Positions 50,936 to 59,032 of a DNA stretch of 64,000 nt are shown here, piece after piece; the stretch's first letter is position 1, and each line of letters starts with the position of its first letter. A model generated the notes under the pieces. The model was given only the letters and a program-made list of their open reading frames with translations, did not search any database and was not told the DNA's origin. This DNA is from DTYU01 sp040756575 (lineage in GTDB: Bacteria > Bacillota > Desulfotomaculia > Desulfotomaculales > Ammonificaceae), in the NCBI GenBank assembly GCA_040756575.1, contig JBFLYP010000001.1:186001-250000 (forward strand). The letters are read 5' to 3'. Position numbers and translations under genes: made by a program.

Positions 50936-51948
50936 CTTCTCATCCTCCTCATTACCATCCTCGCCCTCACCGCGTCCTCTTTGCCGCCGCCGTTTTCCCT
51001 TATTTCTCGTCCGGTATAGTGTAAAAACACATCGTCGAGCGAAGGCTGCTTGAAGGATATGGAACCTATTTTAGCCGCAAAACCGCTCAGCGCGTCAAAT
51101 ATTGCCGGTACCGAGGCTTCACCGTTGGTTACCGAAGCCACATAACCTTTTCCCCCGGCTTTAGTTACGTCTTTTACAAAACCAAGCCCCCTAATCTTGT
51201 TTAGGGCGGCATTTATATCCTCCGGGCCGCCTTTGGCGAATTCAAATACGACAATCTCACTGCCAAGAGAGCTTTTTAAACCCGCCGGCGTATCAAGTAC
51301 CTTTATGCTTCCCCGGTCAATTATTGCGATCCGGTCGCACAGGGCGTCCGCCTCGTCCATGTAGTGCGTCGTGAGAAATATCGTCATTTTCGCCTCTGCT
51401 CTCAGTTGATTGATATAGTTCCAGATCTCTCTCCTCGTCTGGATATCCAGCCCCAGCGTCGGCTCGTCAAGAAACAGCAGCTTCGGCCGGTGGATAAGAC
51501 CGCAGGCGATGTCCAGCCTTTTCCGCATGCCCCCGGAATATGTTTCCACCAGGTCTTTGGCCCTGTTTTTGAGCCCTACCATTTCAAGGACCTCATCGAT
51601 TCTTTTCGCTATTTCGCCGCGCGGGATGTGGTAGAATCCCGCCTGGAGCCTGAGGTTTTCGTACCCCGTAAGGGCGTCGTCCACCGCAAGGTCTTGCGAA
51701 ACATAGCCTATGGCAAGGCGCACATTGTAGGCCTGCCTGGTTATATCCATTCCCGCAACCCTGGCCGTGCCGCCGGTGGGTTTCAACAGCGTGGTAAGCA
51801 TGGCAATGGTTGTAGACTTTCCCGCCCCGTTCGGGCCGAGAAACCCGAATATCTCCCCCTCTGCCACCGAAAAGCTGACGCCGTCTACCGCCTTTATTCC
51901 ACCTGGAAATATCTTTGCCAGGCCTTGAGCTTCAATTATTTCGCTCAC
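50932..51948 (-). CDS. DrrA-like ABC exporter ATP-binding protein
   Basis: About 338 residues from GTG 51948 (GGGAGG 8 bases upstream). Walker A FGFLGPNGAGKSTTIAML, Q-loop GYVSQDLAVDDALTG, signature YSGGMRKRLDIACGL, Walker B LLFLDEPTLGLD, and His in LTTHYMDEADAL. The C-terminal DrrA extension is GFAAKIGSISFKQPSLDDVF. Family members export drugs or lipids. Co-transcribed with, and overlapping by 17 bases, the MarR gene, so probably inducible efflux. Confidence 0.9.
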   Translation of the reverse strand: MSEIIEAQGLAKIFPGGIKAVDGVSFSVAEGEIFGFLGPNGAGKSTTIAMLTTLLKPTGGTARVAGMDITRQAYNVRLAIGYVSQDLAVDDALTGYENLRLQAGFYHIPRGEIAKRIDEVLEMVGLKNRAKDLVETYSGGMRKRLDIACGLIHRPKLLFLDEPTLGLDIQTRREIWNYINQLRAEAKMTIFLTTHYMDEADALCDRIAIIDRGSIKVLDTPAGLKSSLGSEIVVFEFAKGGPEDINAALNKIRGLGFVKDVTKAGGKGYVASVTNGEASVPAIFDALSGFAAKIGSISFKQPSLDDVFLHYTGREIRENGGGKEDAVRARMVMRRMRR

Positions 51949-52402
51949 GTATCCCGCCTCCCGTACCGACATTGCTTTCAAGAATTTTCTTCAACGTTCC
52001 AAGCCCGTCTATTATCTTCCCTAACTCTTCTTCACTGGCGCTGCTGAGGAGGATTTCCAAGTATTTATTCATCCTGCTGTGCAAATCGCTGTGCAGCGCC
52101 TTGAATTTGTCTGAAAGCCTTACGTATACCACCCGCCTGTCTTCTTTACTCCTTGTTCTTTCAACAAGCCCCTGCGCTTCGAGCCTGTCAAGTATGCCGG
52201 ATACAGTGCTGTCCTTGAGCTTGAGCTGGTCGCTGATCTCGCTCACCTTTGCCTTTTCCCTTTTCATCAGCACATGCACGACACCGAGCTGCGGAATCGT
52301 CAGTTCGTAATCGCGGAACACCTTTTTCATCCCTTGCTTTAAAAGGTGGTTTACGTCTTTTAAAAAGCTCAAGATTACAGCGCCTCTCTCACACTTCTCC
52401 AT
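51932..52402 (-). CDS. MarR-family transcriptional regulator
   Basis: A 156-residue winged-helix regulator: LTIPQLGVVHVLMKREKAKV, SEISDQLKLKDSTVSGILDR, LEAQGLVERTRSKEDRRVVY. AAAGGTGG precedes the ATG. First gene of a three-gene operon with the exporter. A palindrome at 52458-52474 near its promoter is a probable autoregulatory operator. The ligand is unknown, probably an exported toxic compound. Confidence 0.9.
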   Translation of the reverse strand: MEKCERGAVILSFLKDVNHLLKQGMKKVFRDYELTIPQLGVVHVLMKREKAKVSEISDQLKLKDSTVSGILDRLEAQGLVERTRSKEDRRVVYVRLSDKFKALHSDLHSRMNKYLEILLSSASEEELGKIIDGLGTLKKILESNVGTGGGIRERNN

Positions 52403-52457
52403 GTTGCACCACCTTTATCTTTTTGAACCATAAAATTTTCTGCCCAAAAATTTTGTT

Positions 52458-52474
52458 TACTAACTTTATTAGTA
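52458..52474. promoter_or_regulatory. Candidate MarR operator
   Basis: TACTAA-CTTTA-TTAGTA is a perfect 6-5-6 inverted repeat. On the minus strand it overlaps and follows a TATACT -10-like box upstream of the marR gene, a typical repressor position. Confidence 0.5.
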
Positions 52475-52554
52475 TAGTTATTCAGCGAAAAAAAAACAAC
52501 CTTATATATTCACCCGGACAAAGCGGCCCGAAGGATCTTCTCCATGCCCATTTT

Positions 52555-52647
52555 ATCTGGCTGGGGGTTCGAGTCCCTCGTGGCCCACCAGAGAAAGCGC
52601 AAAACGGCAAGGGTTTCGGGGTTGGAAATCCTTGCCGCTTATTTTTG
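52555..52647 (+). repeat. tRNA-3'-end scar plus hairpin (site 4), right end of the composite region
   Basis: Bases 52555-52590 match the last part of tRNA-Lys, including GTTCGAGTCCCTCGTGGCCC and CCA. The next 57 bases hold the CGGCAAGG...CCTTGCCG hairpin also found after site 3. Core-type genes resume about 300 bases later. Between 52648 and 52892 no gene is supported. Confidence 0.75.
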
Positions 52648-52892
52648 CCCATCGCATTTAGCAAAACTTGATCGAGCTGTCCCCACCCGGTTTGAATTAA
52701 GGGCCGCTCACGGGTTACGCACACTTCTGCGTCTCTTCATCAGTTGCCGGAACTACGAGTTCCTGAAGCATTCTCAACCATCAGTTCAGCGTTTTCGTCC
52801 GGCGCGAGGTTGAGTGTTATATAAAATGCAGGAGATTTTTGCGTAACGTTTAATACTTTGTTTATTTTAAAAAACAAGGAGGTATTTTCGGT

Positions 52893-53090
52893 ATGGCGCG
52901 AGTTCCCTACATTAATATTCATGAATGCCAGGCTTGCGGCACCTGTGAAGCCATCTGTCCGGAGGTCTTTAAGGTTAACGAGGACCTGGGTTATGCCGAA
53001 GTAATAAACCCTAAGGGCGGGAGTGAAGACGCAATCCAGGAGGCCATCGATAGCTGTCCCGCAAGCTGCATTGACTGGATCGAAGAATAG
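52893..53090 (+). CDS. Ferredoxin, single-cluster type
   Basis: Sixty-five residues with AAGGAGG before the ATG. Cysteines: ECQACGTCEAICPEVF near the N-terminus and DSCPASCIDW at the end, the pattern of small monocluster [4Fe-4S] ferredoxins. A soluble electron carrier, possibly for CO dehydrogenase, pyruvate or other oxidoreductases. It stands alone. The downstream 53091-53465 stretch has no supported gene. Confidence 0.92.
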   Translation: MARVPYINIHECQACGTCEAICPEVFKVNEDLGYAEVINPKGGSEDAIQEAIDSCPASCIDWIEE

Positions 53091-53465
53091 CCTCATCCGA
53101 TCCGACTAACCGCAACAATTCGGCGCGTTGTTTTGGTTCGGTGGCGCCACGCCGGCCAGGCTTTGCTTCTAATCCTTCAAGGGGGGATCCGGGAAACCTG
53201 CAACATGCCGCAAGGAGACCACGCGGTAATGACCGCATGGGGTTTTTAGCGCTGCGCGTCTCCGAAAATGACCGGCAATGGCGGGCCGACCGCGTGGGAA
53301 CATTACAAGTCCTCAGTATTCTCGAGGAAAAAGGCAATGGCACGGAACGGCTGGAAGTTAAACGGACTTTAAGACGGCTTATTCGTTATCCTTACACGCG
53401 TATCCTACCTAAACCGCGATTTTAGCGTGTATATTTTATTAGAATTCCCGTAAAGACCGTTTCGT

Positions 53466-53575
53466 CACCTCCGGGAGGTGCGCAGCGTTGCCAACCGGAG
53501 CCATCCCGGCGTATTTTCTCCGTACGGCACTCGGTCGGCCTTGACGGCTAAGGGCAGCAAGCCCGTCCTCGACCG
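53466..53575 (+). ncRNA. Structured RNA of unknown class (sRNA or riboswitch-like leader)
   Basis: Several nested pairings are visible: CACCT-CCGGG-AGGTG (53466-53480), CGGAG...CTCCG, and a closed three-way element where CGGTCG (53532-53537) pairs with CGACCG (53570-53575), enclosing GCC-TTGAC-GGC and GGGC-AGCAA-GCCC hairpins. An intrinsic terminator begins at the last paired base. No open reading frame fits. I could not match it to SRP RNA, 6S, cobalamin, c-di-GMP, glycine, T-box or molybdenum-cofactor consensus by eye. Confidence 0.6.
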
Positions 53576-53610
53576 CTAACCCCGCATTAAACACGGGGTT
53601 AGCTCTTTTT
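53575..53610 (+). terminator. Rho-independent terminator of the structured RNA
   Basis: Ten-base perfect stem GCTAACCCCG/CGGGGTTAGC with a nine-base loop, followed by TCTTTTT. Its 5' arm abuts the closing stem of the preceding RNA fold. From 53611 to 53822 no gene is supported; a TATAGT box lies near 53792. Confidence 0.9.
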
Positions 53611-53822
53611 CAAAAGATGCTGAATATATCCTGATCCTTCTGCTTAGATTATAAACAATGGTGGGCAGGTGCCAGGTCCGGCAAGCCTTGCTAAATAAAC
53701 GTAAATAAGCGAACCATTATCAGGCGCTTTTCATAACCTGTTAAAAGCCATCTTGGCAATCGCTATGCACGTTTTTGTAAAAGACGTGTCTATAGTAAAA
53801 AACACCAAAGGGAGAGCAACTC

Positions 53823-54137
53823 ATGTCAATAAACGTCTTAAACCCGGCCGTCGCCCAAGACCAGATAGAAGTCCTGGCGAAATGGTGTAACCAGCATAAC
53901 ACCGACAGTCTCCAGCTCCTGGACGTCGCCGTATCCCTTGCGCTTGTGGAGTTGCTTGAAAAAGAGGGCTCCGAAAACTTAGAGTTAGACGAAAACCGGT
54001 ACCGGGAATGTCTCAAAATGACGGGCAAAATCGGCAGGTTTTTAATCGAGCAATGCGTAAACGATAAGCAGCGCTTGTTAGGGGTTACGTTCTTACTTAA
54101 AGCGATGATAAATCCTCTGATCGAGAAAGGAGAATAG
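53823..54137 (+). CDS. Small helical protein, paralogue of the next gene
   Basis: A 104-residue, all-helical-looking protein with GGGAG before the ATG. QIEVLAKWCNQHNTDSLQLL then DVAVSLALVELLEKEG and VTFLLKAMINPLIEKGE. The next protein shares the layout (LxxLAxxCxxHxxxSLxxLDV...LLLVKAM), so the pair arose by duplication. No family recognised. The 4-base gap implies one operon; the structured RNA 210 bases upstream could control it. Confidence 0.7.
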   Translation: MSINVLNPAVAQDQIEVLAKWCNQHNTDSLQLLDVAVSLALVELLEKEGSENLELDENRYRECLKMTGKIGRFLIEQCVNDKQRLLGVTFLLKAMINPLIEKGE

Positions 54138-54141
54138 CGCC

Positions 54142-54486
54142 GTGTCGCGCTTATCTTTTTTGAAACCTTTAATGGCAGAGGACGAATTGGATGACCTGGC
54201 GGCCTTGTGCAAGCGGCACCGGATCGGAAGCCTGGAAATGCTGGACGTCGGCTTGTGCAGGTTAAATGTAGAGGAACTTATTACAGGAAAGAACGGTCCG
54301 GGCGATGCCGCTCTTGACTTTAAACTCCTCCACGAAGCCGTCGATGTCGCCAAGATTATCGGCCATCTCCTGCGGGAGATGGGGCGGGTTGAGGACCGTA
54401 CGGTCGTTCTTTTACTGCTGGTAAAGGCCATGGTGGTCAACAAGCTCGGTGGCTGCGGGCGCTGCCTGCATTTTAACGGCGGTTAA
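54142..54486 (+). CDS. Small helical protein, tandem paralogue
   Basis: A 114-residue protein starting at GTG 54142 (GAGAAAGGAGAA upstream). ELDDLAALCKRHRIGSLEML then DVGLCRLNVEEL, and a C-terminal VVLLLLVKAMVVNKLGGCGR followed by CLHF, adding Cys residues absent from the first copy. Function unknown. Its end faces the convergent pstA gene 21 bases away. Confidence 0.7.
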   Translation: MSRLSFLKPLMAEDELDDLAALCKRHRIGSLEMLDVGLCRLNVEELITGKNGPGDAALDFKLLHEAVDVAKIIGHLLREMGRVEDRTVVLLLLVKAMVVNKLGGCGRCLHFNGG

Positions 54487-54507
54487 GGACTAAACGGCAG
54501 CGTAACC

Positions 54508-55392
54508 TTAGCCGCCGGCCAGACGCTGGGTCAAGCGCCGTGCCGTCCACCGGGCAAGCAGGTTGAAAGCAAGAACAATTAATACCAGCACTGCGGCGGA
54601 ACCGTCCGCAACCCGCCGGATATCGGGAATGAGCGCTTCCGAGTTGATCTTCCAGATATGCACGGCCAGGGTCTCACCCGGACGAAAAGGATTCCAGGGC
54701 GAAGTGGGATGCAGTAAGTCAAGCTGTCCGAAGTTCAGGTGCGGTGTGGTCATTCCTGCCGTAAAGAGCAGCGCGGCGGCCTCCCCGAAAACCCGCCCCG
54801 CAGTTATTATAACACCTGTGACCAGCCCAGGTAGGGCGCAGGGCAGGACCACGTGGCAGATGGTATACCACTTGGTCGCCCCCAGGCTTAAACTCGCCTC
54901 CCGCAATTCCCCCGGTACAGTCCGGAGATTTTCTTCGGTCACCCGCACCATTAGCGGTAGATTGATAACCGTCAGCGCAAGGGCACCCGCGATTAATGAA
55001 TAGCCGAACCCGAAGACGGTCACAAAAATTAGAAGCCCGAACAGCCCGACCACGATTGAAGGCAGCGAGGTAAGTGCTTCGATGCTCAACCGGATGAGGT
55101 TAGTCAAAAAGTTCTGACGGGCGTATTCGGCAAGATAGATGCCGCCTAAAATCCCGAGCGGGGCGGTCAGGGCCATTGAAAGAAAAAGTAAGTAGAAAGA
55201 ATTAAAGATGTTGGGTCCGATGCCCCCGCCCGCACGCAGTGTTTCCGGCTCGCCGAAGAGAAACGCGAAATCGATGGCCTTGTAACCGTGCATAAGAATA
55301 TAACCGAGAAGGGAAAACAAAAGCAATACCACCAAACCGGAGCCCAAGTAAAAGCCTCCAGTCGCCAGTCTGTCTTTAACCTGGGCATTCAC
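54508..55392 (-). CDS. pstA: Phosphate ABC transporter permease PstA
   Basis: About 294 residues; GTG 55392 overlaps the pstC stop (GTGA). Six hydrophobic segments. Conserved PstA blocks: NIFNSFYLLFLSMALTAPLG, SLPSIVVGLFGL, LPLMVRVTEENLRTVPGELR then EASLSLGATKWYTICHVVLP (EAA loop), FGEAAALLFTAG. With PstC it forms the phosphate channel. No pstB or pstS gene follows within the window; the next genes are convergent. Confidence 0.92.
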   Translation of the reverse strand: MNAQVKDRLATGGFYLGSGLVVLLLFSLLGYILMHGYKAIDFAFLFGEPETLRAGGGIGPNIFNSFYLLFLSMALTAPLGILGGIYLAEYARQNFLTNLIRLSIEALTSLPSIVVGLFGLLIFVTVFGFGYSLIAGALALTVINLPLMVRVTEENLRTVPGELREASLSLGATKWYTICHVVLPCALPGLVTGVIITAGRVFGEAAALLFTAGMTTPHLNFGQLDLLHPTSPWNPFRPGETLAVHIWKINSEALIPDIRRVADGSAAVLVLIVLAFNLLARWTARRLTQRLAGG

Positions 55393-56282
55393 CGCGCTAT
55401 TCCCTTCTTCCCGAGCATCCGGATCACCCAAATGAACAAGAATGAGATCGCTAACAGAAGAAGAGCCATGAACCAGAGAGTATCGTTCCACAGCGAACCC
55501 TGAACGGTGTTTCCCATGTCCATTGTAATACCGCTCGTCAGCGTGATCAACGGATCGAGTATCGAGTGCGGGATTTCGCGTTTGTTACCAATCACCATTT
55601 GCACCGCAAGCGCTTCGCCGAAGGCCCGGGCCAGGCCCAGCACGATGCCCATCAGTATTCCCGCGCGGGCGGTGGGCAGAAGCACCATCCTGATGGACTG
55701 CCACCTCGTGGCACCTAAGGCCAAAGCGGCCTCTTTCAGCGATCCCGGCAGAGCGCGAAGCGCATCCGTGGAAACCGTTGCAATGGTCGGCAGGATCATC
55801 ACCGAGAGCACCAGGACCCCGGCCAGCAGGCTGAATCCTGTTCCGCCTATATTTTCGCGGATAAACGGGACCAATACGCTCAGCCCGATGTAGCCGTATA
55901 CAACTGAGGGGATCCCGGCCAGCAACTCAATAACCGGTTGCAACACCCGCTGGCCAAGCTTTGGCGATATCTCGGACATGAATACCGCGACCGTAATCCC
56001 GAAAGGAGCACTGACGAACGCCGCTAATATGGAGGTTAATACGGAACCGCAGATAAAGGTCAGGATGCCCACCTGCGGGCCGCCGAGGTCCTCAGGCCGG
56101 TCGGGCCACCATTCGAGGCTGAAAAGGTTTGTCAGGCTTATCTTGTGCGAAAAAACGGAGAAGCCTTTCCAACTGAGAAAAACAATGATCGAAACAGTAA
56201 GGGCAATGGCCACCAAAGCGCAGACAAACGTCAGGATATACCCCTTAAGTTCACGGCGCAGATTGCGGTTAAGCCGTAGCAA
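55389..56282 (-). CDS. pstC: Phosphate ABC transporter permease PstC
   Basis: About 297 residues. TTG 56282 has AAAGGGG 7 bases upstream; another start lies 36 bases earlier. Conserved segments: FGITVAVFMSEISPKLGQRV, LAGIPSVVYGYIGLSVLVPF, SVMILPTIATVSTDALRALP then EAALALGATRWQSIRMVLLP, GEALAVQMVIGN. First gene of a two-gene operon behind a Pho-box promoter. The substrate-binding PstS and ATPase PstB must be encoded elsewhere, or lost. Confidence 0.92.
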   Translation of the reverse strand: MLRLNRNLRRELKGYILTFVCALVAIALTVSIIVFLSWKGFSVFSHKISLTNLFSLEWWPDRPEDLGGPQVGILTFICGSVLTSILAAFVSAPFGITVAVFMSEISPKLGQRVLQPVIELLAGIPSVVYGYIGLSVLVPFIRENIGGTGFSLLAGVLVLSVMILPTIATVSTDALRALPGSLKEAALALGATRWQSIRMVLLPTARAGILMGIVLGLARAFGEALAVQMVIGNKREIPHSILDPLITLTSGITMDMGNTVQGSLWNDTLWFMALLLLAISFLFIWVIRMLGKKGIAR

Positions 56283-56411
56283 GGAATCCGCCCCTTTCAA
56301 AGGCTTGGCAAAACGCAAACAAGGGCGCCCTTGAGCCCGTTTAAAGTCCTGCAGTTTTTCTTTTCAGACCATTCATCGACCCGTTTCAGTAAACCGCCGA
56401 CCACTCACATT

Positions 56412-56457
56412 ATTATAATCGGATTTTAACTAACAAACAATGTGAAGCCAAGGTGAA
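56412..56457 (-). promoter_or_regulatory. Sigma-A promoter with adjacent Pho box for pstCA
   Basis: On the minus strand: TTCACC-TTGGC-TTCACA (56441-56457), two direct hexamers with 11-base period as in Gram-positive PhoP boxes. TTGTTT (56435-56440) follows directly, then 17 bases and TATAAT (56412-56417). This predicts phosphate-starvation control by PhoP-PhoR. Confidence 0.7.
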
Positions 56458-56593
56458 GCATTTTTTACTTCTATCAAGCGAGAGGTTTTTAAATTTCTCG
56501 TTATGTATCTTAAAATAAATGGAAACCCAGACTGGTTCAGCGCCTAAAAAAAAGACCGATATCTTATAAGGAGTATTTTTCGGGTGAAAAAAG

Positions 56594-57820
56594 TTGAGCC
56601 ACGTAATTGCTTTTTTACAGAAAATACCTCTTTTCAACCACTTCTCTGCCGAAGCGCTGGCGGACTTGGCCGGCTATCTAAAGGCAGACCGAATTTTTAA
56701 AGGAAACCCGCTGGTCCAAGACCGCCAGGCAACCGGCCGGATGATCATCGTCTTGCAGGGACAGGTCGGGATCTACCGCCGGACGTTAAGAGGGCCCGGT
56801 TATGAGTCCGGCGGCCCGGCAACTGTAATCGGGCTGCTTGATCTGTTAGGAAATATTTCGACGTCAGTTACGGTCCGGGCCGAAGAGGACACCGTAATCC
56901 TGACGTTGAGCCGGAAAGACTTTCTTTCGTTTTTAAGGGATCACGCAGAGGAGCATGCTTCGCTGCTAAAGTATTTGTCTCATCGCCTGTACCAGGCGGG
57001 AATCACGCTCGACGTAACAGTACCTCCTTTAAATCAAGGTACGGAAAGATCGTTAGACACTCAAAAAGAGGGTGCTGGTAATACCGAGGAGGCCGTCTCG
57101 AGAAAAAACGGGGAAGAGAGCCAGTTTTATACCAAGCATTACACTTGTGCTTTCTGCGGCACAGGGTTTCCGTCGTTGGTGGTAAAATCAAAAAATGTCC
57201 GGCTCGTTAAAACCGACAGCGATTTCTGCCCTCACTATCGCACGGTGAACCCGCTTTTCTATGAAGTGGCGGTTTGCCCCAAGTGCGGTTACGCTTTTAA
57301 CGAAGAGATGCAGAAAAAGCTCAATGACCGTGAACGCGCAAACCTGGCCAAGCGGCTGCCCGAAATTCGAAAACCTTTGCGTTTCGACGGGGTGAGGAAC
57401 CTTTCGTTAGCGGTGGAGTCGTTTCGGGCAGCAATCGCGTGCTTGGAGGCCGTGGAAGGCAAGCGCCTTCTCCTGGGGAAGCTCTATTTGAAAGTTGCCT
57501 GGCTTTACCGTACATCAGGGAACGAAGCGGAAGAGCGTGGATATACAGAAAAGGCTTTATGGTATTTGGACGAGGCTTACCGTACAGAACATTCGGCTGA
57601 CCCCTCGTTGGAGCTGAACCTCTTGTACCTTTTGGGAGATCTCAGCTTTCGTTTAGGGCTTGATGATGCTGCGGCCCGGTGGTTTAATAAAATCCTGACC
57701 CATCCGAAGCGCTCCGCCAATCCGGGTATTTTAAACCGGACCAGGGATCGCTGGTATGATATCAGACAGAAGCAGAAGGAGAAAGGGAAACCTCCGGTCG
57801 AACCGCTTACTCCGGGATAA
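56594..57820 (+). CDS. Cyclic-nucleotide-binding-domain and DUF2225 protein
   Basis: A 408-residue frame starting at TTG 56594; the ribosome site is weak. Residues 1-140 form a CRP-like cyclic-nucleotide-binding domain (FNHFSAEALADLAGYLKADR, GRMIIVLQGQVGIYRR, VIGLLDLLGNI) without a DNA-binding helix-turn-helix. From about 178 on it is DUF2225: CAFCGTGFPSL, DFCPHYRTVNPLFYEVAVCP, KCGYAFNEEM (zinc-ribbon Cys pairs), followed by helical TPR-like repeats. Probably a cytoplasmic sensor-scaffold; the ligand is unknown. A second DUF2225 gene lies at 62.4 kb. Confidence 0.78.
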   Translation: MSHVIAFLQKIPLFNHFSAEALADLAGYLKADRIFKGNPLVQDRQATGRMIIVLQGQVGIYRRTLRGPGYESGGPATVIGLLDLLGNISTSVTVRAEEDTVILTLSRKDFLSFLRDHAEEHASLLKYLSHRLYQAGITLDVTVPPLNQGTERSLDTQKEGAGNTEEAVSRKNGEESQFYTKHYTCAFCGTGFPSLVVKSKNVRLVKTDSDFCPHYRTVNPLFYEVAVCPKCGYAFNEEMQKKLNDRERANLAKRLPEIRKPLRFDGVRNLSLAVESFRAAIACLEAVEGKRLLLGKLYLKVAWLYRTSGNEAEERGYTEKALWYLDEAYRTEHSADPSLELNLLYLLGDLSFRLGLDDAAARWFNKILTHPKRSANPGILNRTRDRWYDIRQKQKEKGKPPVEPLTPG

Positions 57821-58205
57821 CTCTCATCAGCACTTTGCGCCGCCGGGGACCGTCAAATTCGCAGAAAAAGATTCCCTGCCACGTCCCTAAAACAACTTTT
57901 CCGCCGCTGACCATCACAGAATGTGTTACCCCTACGAGGGAAGACTTGATGTGCGCCGCAGCGTTCCCCTCAGCATGACGGTAAACCCCGCTGACGGGAA
58001 CCAGTTCCTCGAGTTTGTTTAAAATATCCTCCGCCACGGTTGGGTCGTAGTTCTCGTTAATGCAGATGCCTGCAGTGGTATGCGGGCAGTACAGGTAAGC
58101 AACCCCTTCCGGCACACCGGCCTCCCCGACGGCGGCCTGCACACGCCCGGTTATGTCGATAAACTCCTGGCGTTTGTGGGTAACCACATCAATGGTCTTT
58201 ATCAT
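57807..58205 (-). CDS. YjbQ family protein (UPF0047)
   Basis: A 132-residue protein with the family's conserved His and Glu: GVAYLYCPHTTAGICINENY, HAEGNAAAHIKSSLVGVTHS, LGTWQGIFFCEFDGPRRR. Some members show a weak secondary thiamine-phosphate synthase activity; the true role is unsettled. Start ATG with AAGGGGTG upstream. Its 3' end overlaps that of the convergent DUF2225 gene by 14 bases. Confidence 0.88.
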   Translation of the reverse strand: MIKTIDVVTHKRQEFIDITGRVQAAVGEAGVPEGVAYLYCPHTTAGICINENYDPTVAEDILNKLEELVPVSGVYRHAEGNAAAHIKSSLVGVTHSVMVSGGKVVLGTWQGIFFCEFDGPRRRKVLMRVIPE

Positions 58206-58314
58206 CTGAGCACCCCTTTATCAATTCCGTAGGAACTCGCCCTAAAACATAACGTTAACTAAGGCACATTCAACCGGTGCCGTACCGGAACCTCATGTTG
58301 TGATTAGACGCCTG

Positions 58315-59022
58315 CTATTCCGGACAAGTTGCAACGCTCCAACACTCTGGCAGGTAGGGCGTAAGCACAGGCAGCAACTCTCGCAGGTCTGAACACTCTA
58401 AGCTAAGATGAGCACAGGCGCAGACGGCAGGTTCCGCATTTACGGCGACCCCGAGCCCTACCTGTTCAAAAAGCGGGATATCGCCGTGGCTGTCACCCAC
58501 TGCCGCCGTTTCCTCGGGTGCCGCCTGGAAGAAGCGGCAAATCGAATCAAGGTGGTCCGCTTTTCCGTCCCACGTTACCCGGATGTTCACCCGTCCGTCT
58601 ACTATCCCGCCCGTGAAACCCAGGCCGTTGGCAATCCACATATCGAAGCCGAGTTCCCTTGCCACCCGGGATACAAGAATGTCAAGACCCGAAGAAAGAA
58701 GCGCGAGCTTTATTCCTCTCTCCTTGAGCGCAGCAACGACCTCCTTAGCACCGGGGCGGTAAGGAATCTTCTTGACTATCTCTTCGATGTAACTCTGCGG
58801 TACACCGTACCATGCTCTCACATCTCTCCGGGCGAAATCATCGTAGGTGATCTTACCGGCCAAAAAGGCTTCAAGCGACCGGCTGCCGTGGGTCTCCCAG
58901 GTTCCCAATGCCTCGTGGACATACTGCCAGACACTGCGGACCGGGGTTAAGGTGCCGTCGAGGTCGAAGATCACCCCGCGCAAGCGCCTGGCACCCGAAA
59001 TGCCCGCTACCGCCTGCCTCAT
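58315..59022 (-). CDS. HAD-superfamily phosphatase, SerB-like (subclass IB)
   Basis: About 235 residues from ATG 59022 (GGGTAGGGGG upstream). HAD motif I GVIFDLDGTLTP with Asp nucleophile, motif II LALLSSGLDI, motif III Lys in WDGKADHLD, motif IV AVGDSHGDIPLFEQVG. A helical cap between I and II places it with phosphoserine-phosphatase-like enzymes; substrate uncertain. It follows the metal-transport permease gene by 10 bases, so is co-transcribed with the znu-like operon. Confidence 0.85.
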   Translation of the reverse strand: MRQAVAGISGARRLRGVIFDLDGTLTPVRSVWQYVHEALGTWETHGSRSLEAFLAGKITYDDFARRDVRAWYGVPQSYIEEIVKKIPYRPGAKEVVAALKERGIKLALLSSGLDILVSRVARELGFDMWIANGLGFTGGIVDGRVNIRVTWDGKADHLDSICRFFQAAPEETAAVGDSHGDIPLFEQVGLGVAVNAEPAVCACAHLSLECSDLRELLPVLTPYLPECWSVATCPE

Positions 59023-59032
59023 CTGCAACCCC

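Larger units (their letters stand above)
46421..52590. mobile_element. Probable third tRNA-bounded segment (about 6 kb)
   Basis: Both ends carry a tRNA 3' fragment followed by the same hairpin sequence. Contents: two-component system, PepSY protein, doc relic, MarR-controlled ABC exporter. No recombinase is present, so it may be a remnant, or a stretch left after deletions between att-like repeats. Confidence 0.4.

Noticed and set aside
53141..53425. A 94-codon plus-strand frame after the ferredoxin
   Set aside because: No ribosome site, low-complexity basic product and no recognisable motif. Treated as gene-free.
53466..53575. Naming the structured RNA as SRP RNA, 6S RNA, cobalamin, T-box or molybdenum-cofactor riboswitch
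   Set aside because: The diagnostic conserved strings of these classes are not present, or could not be matched by eye. Left unassigned.
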